64,000 nucleotides of DNA, from NCBI RefSeq assembly GCF_011064825.1, contig NZ_CP048751.1, positions 2,480,001-2,544,000 of the forward strand. The letters are read 5' to 3'. Below, one piece after another: positions 9,376 through 17,313 of this stretch. Each line of letters opens with the position of its first letter. Positions within the stretch are counted from its first letter, which is position 1. The notes below the pieces were generated by a model that worked only from the letters and a program-made list of their open reading frames with translations, was not told the origin of the DNA and did not search any database. Source of the DNA: Brevundimonas mediterranea. GTDB taxonomy: Bacteria; Pseudomonadota; Alphaproteobacteria; Caulobacterales; Caulobacteraceae. The position numbers and the translations under genes are program-made.

Positions 9376-9485
9376 CCGTCATCCTCGGGCTTGACCCGAG
9401 GATCGGGCGCCGGTCGGGCTGTGCGCCTGGCCGTTCGCACCAGCGGCGGATCCTCCGATCCTCAGGTCGAGCCCGAGGATGACGG
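9376..9485. repeat. Inverted repeat with 31-bp arms between mraY and murD
   Basis: Arms at 9376-9406 and 9455-9485 are reverse complements apart from about two mismatches; each contains CCTCGGGC and GAGGATC blocks. Each arm is itself partly palindromic. This form, built from CCCGAGGATGACGG-like blocks, resembles dispersed intergenic repeats of alphaproteobacteria. It could form a large cruciform or mRNA hairpin inside the dcw transcript. Confidence 0.8.
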
Positions 9486-9494
9486 GGGGCAGAG

Positions 9495-10898
9495 ATGATC
9501 CCCGTTCCCGGTTTCGAGGGCAGGCGGGTCGCGGTCTTCGGCCTGGGACGGTCGGGGATCACGGCCGCGCGCGCGCTCAAGGCCGGGGGCGCCACGCCCA
9601 TCCTGTGGGACGACGGCGTCTCGGGCCGGCTTCAGGCCCAGGCCGAGGGCTTCGTGGTTGAGGATCTGACGACCGCCGACTGGTCCGGTTTCGCCGCCCT
9701 CGTCCTTTCGCCCGGCGCACCCCTGACCCATCCCAAGCCGCACTGGACCGTGGACAAGGCGCGCGCGGCGGGCGTGCCGGTCGTCGGCGATATCGAACTG
9801 TTCGCCCGCGCGCTGGACGCCCTGCCGGAAGGCCGGCGTCCCTGGGTGATCGCCATCACCGGCACCAACGGCAAGTCCACGACCACTGCCCTGATCGGAT
9901 GGGTGCTGCAGCAGGCGGGTCTGACCGTCCATGTCGGCGGCAATATCGGCATCGGCGTCCTGGCCCTGCCCGAGCCGACGCCGGGCGCCGTCTATGTGAT
10001 CGAGGTCTCCAGCTATCAGCTGGACCTGACGACCGGCTTCGCGCCCGACGCGGCGATCCTGACCAACATCAGCCCCGATCACCTGGACCGTCACGGAGGG
10101 ATGGAGGGCTATGTCGCCGCCAAGCGGCGTATATTCCAGTCGCGAAAGACCGCGCCCTATGTGGGGATTGACGATCCCTACGGCTTCGCCATCTGGCAGG
10201 AACTGAAAGCGGAGGGGAGAGCTGTCGATCCTGTCTCGGTCGAGCGGCCGATGGATGACGACCTCGGCATGTATCTGATGGACGATTGGCTGACCTATAA
10301 TGCGGGCGGTCGTCCCGCCCCCATCGTCGATCTGTCGAAGGCTCGTTCCTTGCCGGGTCGGCATAACGCCCAGAACGCAGCCTTCGCCTTTCTCGCCGTG
10401 AATGACATGGGCATTCCCGAGGAGACGGTGGTCAAAGGCCTGCTGACCTTCCCCGGCCTGGCCCACCGGATGGAGGCCGTCGGCCATATCGGCCACGTTC
10501 GCTTCATCAACGATTCCAAGGCCACCAACGCCGACGCCGCGCGTCAGGCCCTTGCCTCCTATCCCAAGGTCTTCTGGATCGCGGGCGGCAAGCCCAAGGA
10601 CGGCGGCATCGACGACCTGGCCGATCTCTTCCCGCGCGTGGCCAAGGCCTATCTCATCGGGGAGGCGGCCGAAGCCTTCGCCGCCACCCTCGGCGACACG
10701 CCCCACGTCATCTCAAAGACCATGGACGCCGCCGTCGTCGCCGCCGCCGCAGACGCCGCGTCCGCAGGCGGCGACCAGATCGTGCTATTGTCGCCCGCCT
10801 GCGCCAGCTTCGACCAGTACCCCGACTTCGAGGTGCGCGGCGAAGCCTTCCGCGCCGCCGTGCTGAACCTCGGCGCAACCCCGGAGACAGCCCGATGA
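9495..10898 (+). CDS. murD: UDP-MurNAc-L-Ala:D-Glu ligase MurD
   Basis: A 467-aa Mur ligase that adds D-glutamate. The N-terminal Rossmann-like segment (VAVFGLGRSG, about 12-21) binds the UDP substrate, and the ATP loop GTNGKST is at 123-129. SPDHLDRHG near residue 195 is a further family motif. It starts 9 nt after the inverted repeat and ends with a 4-nt overlap into ftsW. Confidence 0.96.
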   Translation: MIPVPGFEGRRVAVFGLGRSGITAARALKAGGATPILWDDGVSGRLQAQAEGFVVEDLTTADWSGFAALVLSPGAPLTHPKPHWTVDKARAAGVPVVGDIELFARALDALPEGRRPWVIAITGTNGKSTTTALIGWVLQQAGLTVHVGGNIGIGVLALPEPTPGAVYVIEVSSYQLDLTTGFAPDAAILTNISPDHLDRHGGMEGYVAAKRRIFQSRKTAPYVGIDDPYGFAIWQELKAEGRAVDPVSVERPMDDDLGMYLMDDWLTYNAGGRPAPIVDLSKARSLPGRHNAQNAAFAFLAVNDMGIPEETVVKGLLTFPGLAHRMEAVGHIGHVRFINDSKATNADAARQALASYPKVFWIAGGKPKDGGIDDLADLFPRVAKAYLIGEAAEAFAATLGDTPHVISKTMDAAVVAAAADAASAGGDQIVLLSPACASFDQYPDFEVRGEAFRAAVLNLGATPETAR

Positions 10899-12073
10899 GC
10901 GCCTCCTACACCCCCGCCTTCTCGCGCAACGACCAGAGCCCGGTTGCCCAGTGGTTCTGGACCGTGGATCGCGGCCTGCTGGGCGCGGCCCTGGCGCTTA
11001 TGGGCCTGGGGGTGGCGCTCAGCTTCGCCTCCAGCCCCGCCGCCATCCTGGCCGATGAATCGATCACCGATCCCTTCCACTATTCCTGGCGGATGATGGT
11101 CTTCTCGGGCGCGGGCCTGACCCTGATGCTGACCAGTTCGCTGCTGTCGCCGCGCGGGGTGCGGCGGATCGCCGTCCTGGCCCTGTTCGGCGCCATTGTG
11201 GTGATGATGGCCCTGCCCTTCATCGGCGACACGGTGAAGGGCGCCGCCCGCTGGGTGAATTTCGGCCCCTTCAGCCTGCAGCCGTCCGAGTTCGCCAAGC
11301 CGGGCCTGATCGTCTTCGCCGCCTGGATGTTCGCCGAGGCGCAGAAGGGGCAGGGGGTGCCCGGCGTCACCATCGCCTTCGGCTTCTACGCCCTGACCGT
11401 CTGCCTGCTGCTGATCCAGCCGGACATCGGCCAGACCCTGCTGATCACCACCACCTTCATGGCCGTCTTCTTCATGGCCGGGGTGCCGTTCAAGTGGATG
11501 GCGGTCCTGGCCAGCGCCGGGATGGCGGGCCTGGTGTCGCTGTATTTCGTGTTCGGCCACATGCGCGACCGCCTGAGCCGCTTCTTCTCGCCCGAGACCA
11601 CAGACACGCATCAGATCGACAGCGCAGCGGAGGCCATTCGCGCCGGCGGCCTGGTCGGACGCGGCATCGGCGAAGGGGTGATGAAGCGCCATGTTCCCGA
11701 TCTGCACACCGACTTCATCTATTCGGTCGGCGCCGAGGAGTTCGGCCTGGTGCTGAGCCTGACGATGATCAGCCTGTACGCCTTCATCGTGGTGCGCGGC
11801 ATGCGCCGGGCGATGAAGCTGACCGATCCGTTCGAACAGACGGCGGCGGCGGGCCTGTTCATGCTGATCGGGCTTCAGGCCTGCATCAATGTGGCGGTGA
11901 ACCTGAACCTGATCCCGACCAAGGGTATGACCCTGCCCTTCATCAGCTATGGCGGCTCGTCCATGCTGGCCATGGGCCTGACCATGGGCTTCGCCCTGGC
12001 CCTGACGCGGCGCCGGCCGGGGGCCTATGAACCGGGGGCCAGCCTGTCGCGACCGGGGCGGCGGCTGCTTTAG
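10895..12073 (+). CDS. ftsW: Septal peptidoglycan polymerase FtsW
   Basis: A SEDS-family membrane glycosyltransferase, 392 aa, about ten membrane segments, that polymerises lipid II at the septum with FtsI. Motifs: AARWVNFGPFSLQPSE at about 117-132, QPD at 175-177, and KGMTLPFISYGGSS at about 344-357. The ATG overlaps the murD stop. It is the last dcw gene here; murG, which usually follows, is not present. Confidence 0.97.
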   Translation: MSASYTPAFSRNDQSPVAQWFWTVDRGLLGAALALMGLGVALSFASSPAAILADESITDPFHYSWRMMVFSGAGLTLMLTSSLLSPRGVRRIAVLALFGAIVVMMALPFIGDTVKGAARWVNFGPFSLQPSEFAKPGLIVFAAWMFAEAQKGQGVPGVTIAFGFYALTVCLLLIQPDIGQTLLITTTFMAVFFMAGVPFKWMAVLASAGMAGLVSLYFVFGHMRDRLSRFFSPETTDTHQIDSAAEAIRAGGLVGRGIGEGVMKRHVPDLHTDFIYSVGAEEFGLVLSLTMISLYAFIVVRGMRRAMKLTDPFEQTAAAGLFMLIGLQACINVAVNLNLIPTKGMTLPFISYGGSSMLAMGLTMGFALALTRRRPGAYEPGASLSRPGRRLL

Positions 12074-12209
12074 ACCCCGCCGCCGTCCAGAGCCCGCCTT
12101 GCCCGGATTGACGAAAGGGCGAGGGTCAGGTTGCGTCCATGGCCGCGCACGGCCATTGTCGGTCGCGAATCCAGTCGCTGCTGCGGCGTGAGAGAAGCGT
12201 TCGAGAGTC

Positions 12210-12899
12210 ATGGCCGAACCCGGCGATCCGACAGGCCCAGGGGCTGCGCAAGACGACCACGATCACGACGCCCATGTCGGCTTCGTCTCGCCCGCGTCGC
12301 TGGCGGGTCGTCCCAGAGCGCCAGAGCCCGCGCCCGCTGTGTCCAAGCCTTTGGAGCGTGAGCCGGACCTGTTCGACCCGCCGGAACCTGCGCCGGTGTC
12401 GCCTGTGTTCGCTGCGGAAGCCCGCCCGGAGCCCAGGCCTGAACCGGGACCTTTCGACCGCACCGAGCCCTTCACCGCTGCGCGCGAGACGCGGTTTTCG
12501 GCGGGGCGCGAGCGGGCGGCCAAGGACGTTCAGCCCCCCCGACGCGAACCCGCGGGCCGCAACGCGCCGCAGACCGCGCCCATGAGCCTGTACGCCGTCT
12601 ATGTGCTGATCCTGCTGGCGGTGCCGACGCTGGGCGTGGCGGCCGTCCTGGCCCTGCTGGCGGTGACGGGCCGCGACGGGCCGCAGGAGCCCGTGGCCGC
12701 CAGTCACTTCATCTATCAGCAGCGCACCCTGTGGAGCGCGGCCGTGGCCGTGGTGCTGGGCGCCCTGCTGGTGATCGTCAATATCGGCGTCTTCGTCCTG
12801 TTCCTGCTGGCCCTGTGGGTGCTGGCGCGCGGCGTCTTCGGCGTCATGCGGCTGAAGGCCGGGCGGCCGATCGACAATCCTCGCACCTGGCTGTTCTGA
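12210..12899 (+). CDS. Hypothetical membrane protein with Pro/Glu-rich N-terminus and DUF4870-like C-terminus
   Basis: A 229-aa protein. Residues 1-125 are polar, rich in P, E, A and R and probably disordered. Two or three membrane segments follow (about 128-150, 170-190 and 192-208). A HFIYQQRTLW segment between them resembles the conserved region of DUF4870/Tic20-like proteins. No catalytic motif is visible. It is 10 nt upstream of a second protein of the same kind, so the two probably form an operon. There is a 136-bp gap after ftsW with nothing recognisable in it. Confidence 0.75.
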   Translation: MAEPGDPTGPGAAQDDHDHDAHVGFVSPASLAGRPRAPEPAPAVSKPLEREPDLFDPPEPAPVSPVFAAEARPEPRPEPGPFDRTEPFTAARETRFSAGRERAAKDVQPPRREPAGRNAPQTAPMSLYAVYVLILLAVPTLGVAAVLALLAVTGRDGPQEPVAASHFIYQQRTLWSAAVAVVLGALLVIVNIGVFVLFLLALWVLARGVFGVMRLKAGRPIDNPRTWLF

Positions 12900-12909
12900 A
12901 AGGACGATC

Positions 12910-13293
12910 ATGACGACCGAGCCGAACTTCACTGCAGGCCAGGAGCCGGAAGGCAAGGTCGCCGCCCTGATCGCCTGGGCCCTGTTCATCCTGTCGATCC
13001 CCAGCGCCAATGTGCTGGTTCTGGTCGGTCTGGTCGTGTCCTATGTGGCGCGGGGGACGGCCGTGGGCGTGGCGCGCCAGCATATCGAGGCCCAGATCAG
13101 CCTGTTCTGGTCGGTCTCCTGGTGGACCATCGCCGCCTGGATCGGCATCGCCGTCAGCGCCCTGGCTTCGGTGTTTCTGGTCGGCATTCCCTTCCTGCTG
13201 CTGTTCGTCCTGATCTGGTTCCTGCTCAGCGTCTGGTTCACCGTGAAGAGCGTCCTGGGCCTGATCAATCTGCTGCAGAACCGGCCGATCTGA
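12910..13293 (+). CDS. DUF4870 family membrane protein
   Basis: A 127-aa protein with three or four membrane segments (about 14-46, 62-85 and 87-115) and the central QHIEAQISLFWSVSWW block typical of DUF4870. Function is unknown for the family. AGGA lies 6 nt before the ATG. It is likely co-transcribed with the preceding gene, which shares the same C-terminal fold. Confidence 0.82.
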   Translation: MTTEPNFTAGQEPEGKVAALIAWALFILSIPSANVLVLVGLVVSYVARGTAVGVARQHIEAQISLFWSVSWWTIAAWIGIAVSALASVFLVGIPFLLLFVLIWFLLSVWFTVKSVLGLINLLQNRPI

Positions 13294-13353
13294 CGCGATC
13301 CGCCGATGGAACATCCCGCCTCCCAAGCTGTTGAAGGCAAAAGGGAGTTGAGT

Positions 13354-13638
13354 ATGGGACCGTTCAAGGACGCGACGCTGGAAAACCGCTTCGAGCAGGA
13401 GTTCGACAGCGAAAACGGACATGGCCGGGTCTGGGCCGACTACGCCGTGCGCGGCGGGGCGCGGATGATCCTTCATGTCGAGGCCGAGCAGGGGCTGCGC
13501 GGCACGGGCGCGGCCGGCCGTTTCATGCAGTCGATGGCCGAATATGCGCGGGAGAAGGGGCTGAAACTGTTCCCGCGTTGCAGCTACGCCGTCGCCTGGC
13601 ACAAGCGGCATCCCGACTACGACGACGTGCTGGCCTGA
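13354..13638 (+). CDS. Small GNAT-type N-acetyltransferase
   Basis: A 94-aa single-domain protein of the short GNAT group (COG2388 type). The acetyl-CoA binding loop is seen as GLRGTGAAGRFM near residues 48-59, and the C-terminal PRCSYAVAWHKRHPDY block is typical. The ATG at 13354 has GGGAG 6 nt upstream; earlier in-frame ATGs lack one. Substrate unknown. Confidence 0.85.
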   Translation: MGPFKDATLENRFEQEFDSENGHGRVWADYAVRGGARMILHVEAEQGLRGTGAAGRFMQSMAEYAREKGLKLFPRCSYAVAWHKRHPDYDDVLA

Positions 13639-13657
13639 AACCTTTCAGCGCGGCCGG

Positions 13658-13689
13658 GACGCCGCCCCCTCGCGCGAGGGGGCGGCGTC
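13658..13689. terminator. Convergent terminator hairpin
   Basis: A 15-bp perfect GC stem (arms 13658-13672 and 13675-13689, loop CG) between the convergent GNAT and SDR genes. It has only a short T-rich flank on the plus side. Confidence 0.7.
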
Positions 13690-13695
13690 TTCAAT

Positions 13696-14682
13696 TCAGC
13701 CGCCCGAATAGCCGCCGATGATGGGCAGGATCTCGCCGGTGATGAAGCTCGACATCTGGGGCGAGGCCAGGAAGACGTAGGCGGGGGCGATTTCCTCGGG
13801 CTGGGCCGGGCGTTTCATCACCGTCTGGGCGCCGAACTGCGACGTGGCCTCGGCGTCCTTGTCCGCCGGGTTCAGCGGGGTCCAGACCGGGCCGGGGGCG
13901 ACGACGTTCACCCGAATGCCGCGTGGCGCCAGATGCGTCCCCAGCGAGCGGGCGTAGGCGTGGATGCCGCCCTTGGTCATGGAATAGTCCAGCAGGGCCT
14001 GGCTGCCCATCAGCCCCGTGACCGAGCCGGTCATGACGATGGCGCCGCCGGGCTTCATGTGCGGGACCGCCGCCTTGGTCATGTTGAAATAGCCGTAGAG
14101 GTTGGTCTTCAGGGTCCGGTCGAAATGCTCGTAGGTCAGGTCCTCGAAGGTGTTGACGTGTTCCTGAAAGGCGGCGTTGGGCACCAGGACGTCCAGGCGG
14201 CCGAAGGCGTCCAGCGTGGCCTTCACCGCCGCCTCTGCGAAGGCCGGATCGGCGACGTCGCCCTTCAGCACCACGGCGCGACGGCCCTCGGCCTCGACGG
14301 CCGCCTTGGTGGTCTCGGCGTCATTGTCCTCGTCCAGATGGCAGATGACGACGTCGCAGCCCTCGCGGGCGAACAGGACGGCGACCGAACGGCCGATGCC
14401 GGAATCGGCGCCGGTGATCAGGGCCGCGAAACCCTCAAGCTTGCCCGAGCCCTTCCAGAAGGGGGCGTCGTACATCGGGGCCGGGTCCAGCGCGGCCTCG
14501 TCGCCGGGCTTGGTCTGGTGCTGTTTGGGGAAGGGCGGCGCGGGATAGGCGCGGGCGCCGGCCTGGACGCCGCCGGAGGCTTCATCGCCGCCGGACTGCT
14601 GGTCCTTGGCGTCGATGTCGCGCTGGATGGCGCGTTCCTGGTCGGCGATGTCGTCGGCGCGGGCGTTGAAGCGGTCGTCCAT
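13696..14682 (-). CDS. SDR-family oxidoreductase, general-stress type
   Basis: A 328-aa NAD(P)-dependent short-chain dehydrogenase. After a polar 80-residue N-terminal extension come the cofactor motif TGADSGIG, the VPNAAFQEH segment (NAG-like), the catalytic serine region TGSVTG, and YSMTK (Tyr-x3-Lys). The long extension with PAPPFPKQHQ-type sequence is characteristic of the Bacillus GSP39/YhdF group, often stress-induced. The start at 14682 was chosen for AGGAGA 6 nt upstream; the frame runs further but has no better start. That ribosome binding site lies inside a hairpin (14689-14719), and a sigma-EcfG-like promoter lies just upstream. Confidence 0.92.
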   Translation of the reverse strand: MDDRFNARADDIADQERAIQRDIDAKDQQSGGDEASGGVQAGARAYPAPPFPKQHQTKPGDEAALDPAPMYDAPFWKGSGKLEGFAALITGADSGIGRSVAVLFAREGCDVVICHLDEDNDAETTKAAVEAEGRRAVVLKGDVADPAFAEAAVKATLDAFGRLDVLVPNAAFQEHVNTFEDLTYEHFDRTLKTNLYGYFNMTKAAVPHMKPGGAIVMTGSVTGLMGSQALLDYSMTKGGIHAYARSLGTHLAPRGIRVNVVAPGPVWTPLNPADKDAEATSQFGAQTVMKRPAQPEEIAPAYVFLASPQMSSFITGEILPIIGGYSGG

Positions 14683-14688
14683 GACGGG

Positions 14689-14719
14689 TCTCCTGAAGAC
14701 TGGGGGGTTCTTCAGGAGA
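14689..14719 (-). promoter_or_regulatory. RBS-sequestering leader hairpin
   Basis: Arms at 14709-14719 and 14689-14699 (minus-strand order) are perfectly complementary over 11 bp with a 9-nt loop. The 3' arm contains AGGAGA, the ribosome binding site of the SDR gene. The fold would block translation unless opened. Confidence 0.6.
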
Positions 14720-14743
14720 GCGATCCAGGCGGCGAGCCGTTCC
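14719..14743 (-). promoter_or_regulatory. Possible sigma-EcfG (general stress) promoter
   Basis: Reading the minus strand, GGAAC (14743-14739) is followed after 16 nt by CGCT (14722-14719), close to the alphaproteobacterial stress consensus GGAAC-N16/17-CGTT. One base of the -10 differs. Confidence 0.35.
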
Positions 14744-14749
14744 CCGTTT

Positions 14750-15067
14750 TTAGCCGACCCGGCCGACGATGGTGCGGATGGTCTCGGCCCGGGGCGGCAG
14801 GTCGGCGGCGAGGCGCGCAGCGATTTCACGCACGCCGACCGGATAGGCGTCGCCGCCCGAGGCGATGTCTTTCGCCTTTTCCGCAGCCTGGGTCAGCAGT
14901 TTCTCGAACTGTTCGATCTCCTCCAGGGCCAGGGCGTGGGCTTCGAGCTGGAGGCGTTTGACCCGTTCGGCGTTGCTCTGGGGCGCGCGCATCAGGTCAT
15001 AGACGGCGGCCTCGGTTCCGACGAGCCGCAGGTCGGGTTTGGAATCGGCGCCGGTTTTCTTGGTCAT
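14750..15067 (-). CDS. Conserved hypothetical protein, helical
   Basis: A 105-aa soluble protein, charged and predicted mostly helical. Heptad-like stretches at about 35-70 (RVKRLQLEAHALALEEIEQF) suggest a coiled coil. I recognise no domain. It lies between opgH (130 bp upstream) and the SDR gene (67 bp downstream), all on the minus strand. Confidence 0.7.
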   Translation of the reverse strand: MTKKTGADSKPDLRLVGTEAAVYDLMRAPQSNAERVKRLQLEAHALALEEIEQFEKLLTQAAEKAKDIASGGDAYPVGVREIAARLAADLPPRAETIRTIVGRVG

Positions 15068-15197
15068 GGAATCGGGTCCCCAGCAGAGCTGAGGATCGAA
15101 AATGGCGGCTGCGCCCCGGCGCGTCGAGCTTGACCGTAGCGGTTATGACGGCGCTGTGGCCGCCATGCATCGGTTTTCGCTGGCTTAAAGCCGGGAC

Positions 15198-17162
15198 CTA
15201 CAGTTCCGGGGCGCGGGCGGGGACCATGGCCGGGGCTGCGACCGGGGCCAGGACGCCGCCGGCGACCGCCCGCAGGGGCGAGCGCGGCGCGTGCAGGACG
15301 GCCGGGTTGACGCTGACGCCGTCCTGAACCGGGGTGACCAGGAAGCCCTTGGCGGCCAGGGCGTCGCCCGAGCGGACGCGCGAGGTCCAGACCGCGATCG
15401 GGGCGGCCAGCAGCAGCGGCAGGACGATCGGGGCGAACCAGGTGGCCAGGTCGGGGCGGACGCACAGGGGCAGGATGAAGCCGACGCCGGCGACCATCTG
15501 CCAGCGCATGGCGCGGAAGGCGTCGGACCAGGCCAGGCCGTCGGCCTCGCGCTGCTGGGTGGTCCAGCCGGTGTCGTGGCCCGACAGGATCTGGATGAAG
15601 GCCTTGGTGTTGGCGACCATCAGGATGGGGGCCAGGATGGCCGACAGGGCGATCTCGGCGGCCATGCCCTTGGCGATGGCGCGACGCCCGCCGAAGGCCC
15701 GCAGCTCGGCCGGACGGCTGAGGACCAAGGCGGCGCCCATGAACTTGGGTCCGATCAGCAGCACGCCCGACAGGAAGGAGGCCAGCATGAAGGGGGTGAA
15801 CTGGGGGTTCAGGATGTAGAAGAAGCTGGTCCAGTCGACCGGATAGAACATCTGGATGAACAGGCCGACCATCAGCGACGCCAGCCACAGGGGCGAGGAC
15901 AGATAGGCCATGCAGCCCATGGCCAGCTGCAGGCGGCTCATCGGCGACAGGCCCTTGGCGCCGATCAGGCCCAGGTGCTGCAGATTGCCCTGGAACCAGC
16001 GGTGATCGCGGCGGATGAAGTCGGTGATCGACGGCGGGGTCTCTTCCCAGGATCCGTCCAGCGCGGCGGTGACATGGACGGCCCAGCCCGCACGGCGCAT
16101 CAGGGCGGCCTCGACGACGTCGTGGCTCATGATGTGGCCGCCGAAGGGCTTGCGACCCTTCAGGTGGGGCAGGCCGCAGCAGGCCGCGAAGGCGCGCGTG
16201 CGGATGATGGCGTTGTGGCCCCAGTAGCTGGATTCCGAACCGGTCCAGTAGGCCAGGCCCGCAGCGGCGACGCGGCCGTACAGGCGCACTGAATACTGGG
16301 ATACGCGGGCGAAGATGGTGCGGGCCTTGATGATGACCGGGGCGGTCTGGATCAGACCGACGCCGGGATTGCGCTCCATGGCGTCGACCATGCGCAGCAG
16401 GGTCTCGCCGGCCATGGTGCTGTCGGCGTCCAGGACGATCATGTTTTCGTAGGCGCCGCCGAACCGACGGACCCATTCGGCCAGGTTGCCGGCCTTGCGC
16501 TCGGCGTTGTCCGAGCGGCGGCGGTAGAAGGACTTGCAGCCGGCGGCCAGGCGGAAGGCCTGGAAGACCGAACGTTCGGAGGCCGCAGCCTCTTCCTTGG
16601 TGGAATCGCTCAGCACGAAGATGTCGAAGGCCGAGGCGGCGCCCAGGCGGGTCAGCGACTGGTCGATCATCGCCAGACGGGCGAAGGAGGCGCGGGCGTC
16701 CTCATTGTACAGCGGCATCAGCAGGGCCGTGCGCGTGCGCGGCAGGGCCGGGTGGGGGGCGAAGGCCAGATCGGCCTGATCCTTGCCGCGCAGCATGACG
16801 GCCAGGCCCATCAGGCCGCTGACGAACCAGCAGGAGATGGCGGTGATCAGCAGCATGAAGATGCCGAAGGCCAGCATCTCGGTCGGGTCCCAGCCCTTGC
16901 GGGCGTACAGGTAGAAGGGGGTGATGGCGGACAGGCCCGTCAGGGCCACGGTGCCGGCCAGCAGCATCAGGCGGCGCAGGGCGACCGTGCGCGGGGCGGT
17001 GGCCGGGGTCGTATCGGCGACGGCGTCGGGCGCGGCCAAGGATTGAACCGGCATGGCCAGCGGCGCCTCGTCAGGCAGCCAGGACCACGACGGCCCTTGA
17101 GCCGCCTGGTTCGTCGTCTCGAAATCAGCCTGTTCGACAGGCCGGATCGCCAGCTTGTTCAT
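15198..17162 (-). CDS. opgH: Glucans biosynthesis glucosyltransferase OpgH (MdoH)
   Basis: An inner-membrane GT2 glycosyltransferase, 654 aa, that polymerises UDP-glucose into the backbone of osmoregulated periplasmic glucans. Membrane segments lie at about 65-85 and 97-125, followed by the cytoplasmic catalytic domain with D245-A-D247, SHD348 and RRDHRW (384-389, the QxxRW equivalent). Several membrane segments follow after about 410. It is shorter than the E. coli enzyme (847 aa), as usual in alphaproteobacteria. No opgG is in the window; an acyltransferase fusion lies 151 bp upstream on the same strand and may decorate the product. Confidence 0.95.
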   Translation of the reverse strand: MNKLAIRPVEQADFETTNQAAQGPSWSWLPDEAPLAMPVQSLAAPDAVADTTPATAPRTVALRRLMLLAGTVALTGLSAITPFYLYARKGWDPTEMLAFGIFMLLITAISCWFVSGLMGLAVMLRGKDQADLAFAPHPALPRTRTALLMPLYNEDARASFARLAMIDQSLTRLGAASAFDIFVLSDSTKEEAAASERSVFQAFRLAAGCKSFYRRRSDNAERKAGNLAEWVRRFGGAYENMIVLDADSTMAGETLLRMVDAMERNPGVGLIQTAPVIIKARTIFARVSQYSVRLYGRVAAAGLAYWTGSESSYWGHNAIIRTRAFAACCGLPHLKGRKPFGGHIMSHDVVEAALMRRAGWAVHVTAALDGSWEETPPSITDFIRRDHRWFQGNLQHLGLIGAKGLSPMSRLQLAMGCMAYLSSPLWLASLMVGLFIQMFYPVDWTSFFYILNPQFTPFMLASFLSGVLLIGPKFMGAALVLSRPAELRAFGGRRAIAKGMAAEIALSAILAPILMVANTKAFIQILSGHDTGWTTQQREADGLAWSDAFRAMRWQMVAGVGFILPLCVRPDLATWFAPIVLPLLLAAPIAVWTSRVRSGDALAAKGFLVTPVQDGVSVNPAVLHAPRSPLRAVAGGVLAPVAAPAMVPARAPEL

Positions 17163-17313
17163 GCCGCTCTGGACGCCCCCGTGTTGACCGACCCCGCTTC
17201 CGAAGGCAGGAAGGGGGCGGCGCGCTGCATTGCAGCACGAGCCCTATAGTCGATCACATTCGCGCGACTTTCAATCACGCAATGTTGATATGGGCAAAAA
17301 ATATCGGGAATCT

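Noticed and set aside
15064..16476. Long open frame of 470 codons inside opgH
   Set aside because: It is a shifted frame on the same strand as opgH with Arg/Pro-rich composition and no domain; opgH in the other frame is well conserved.
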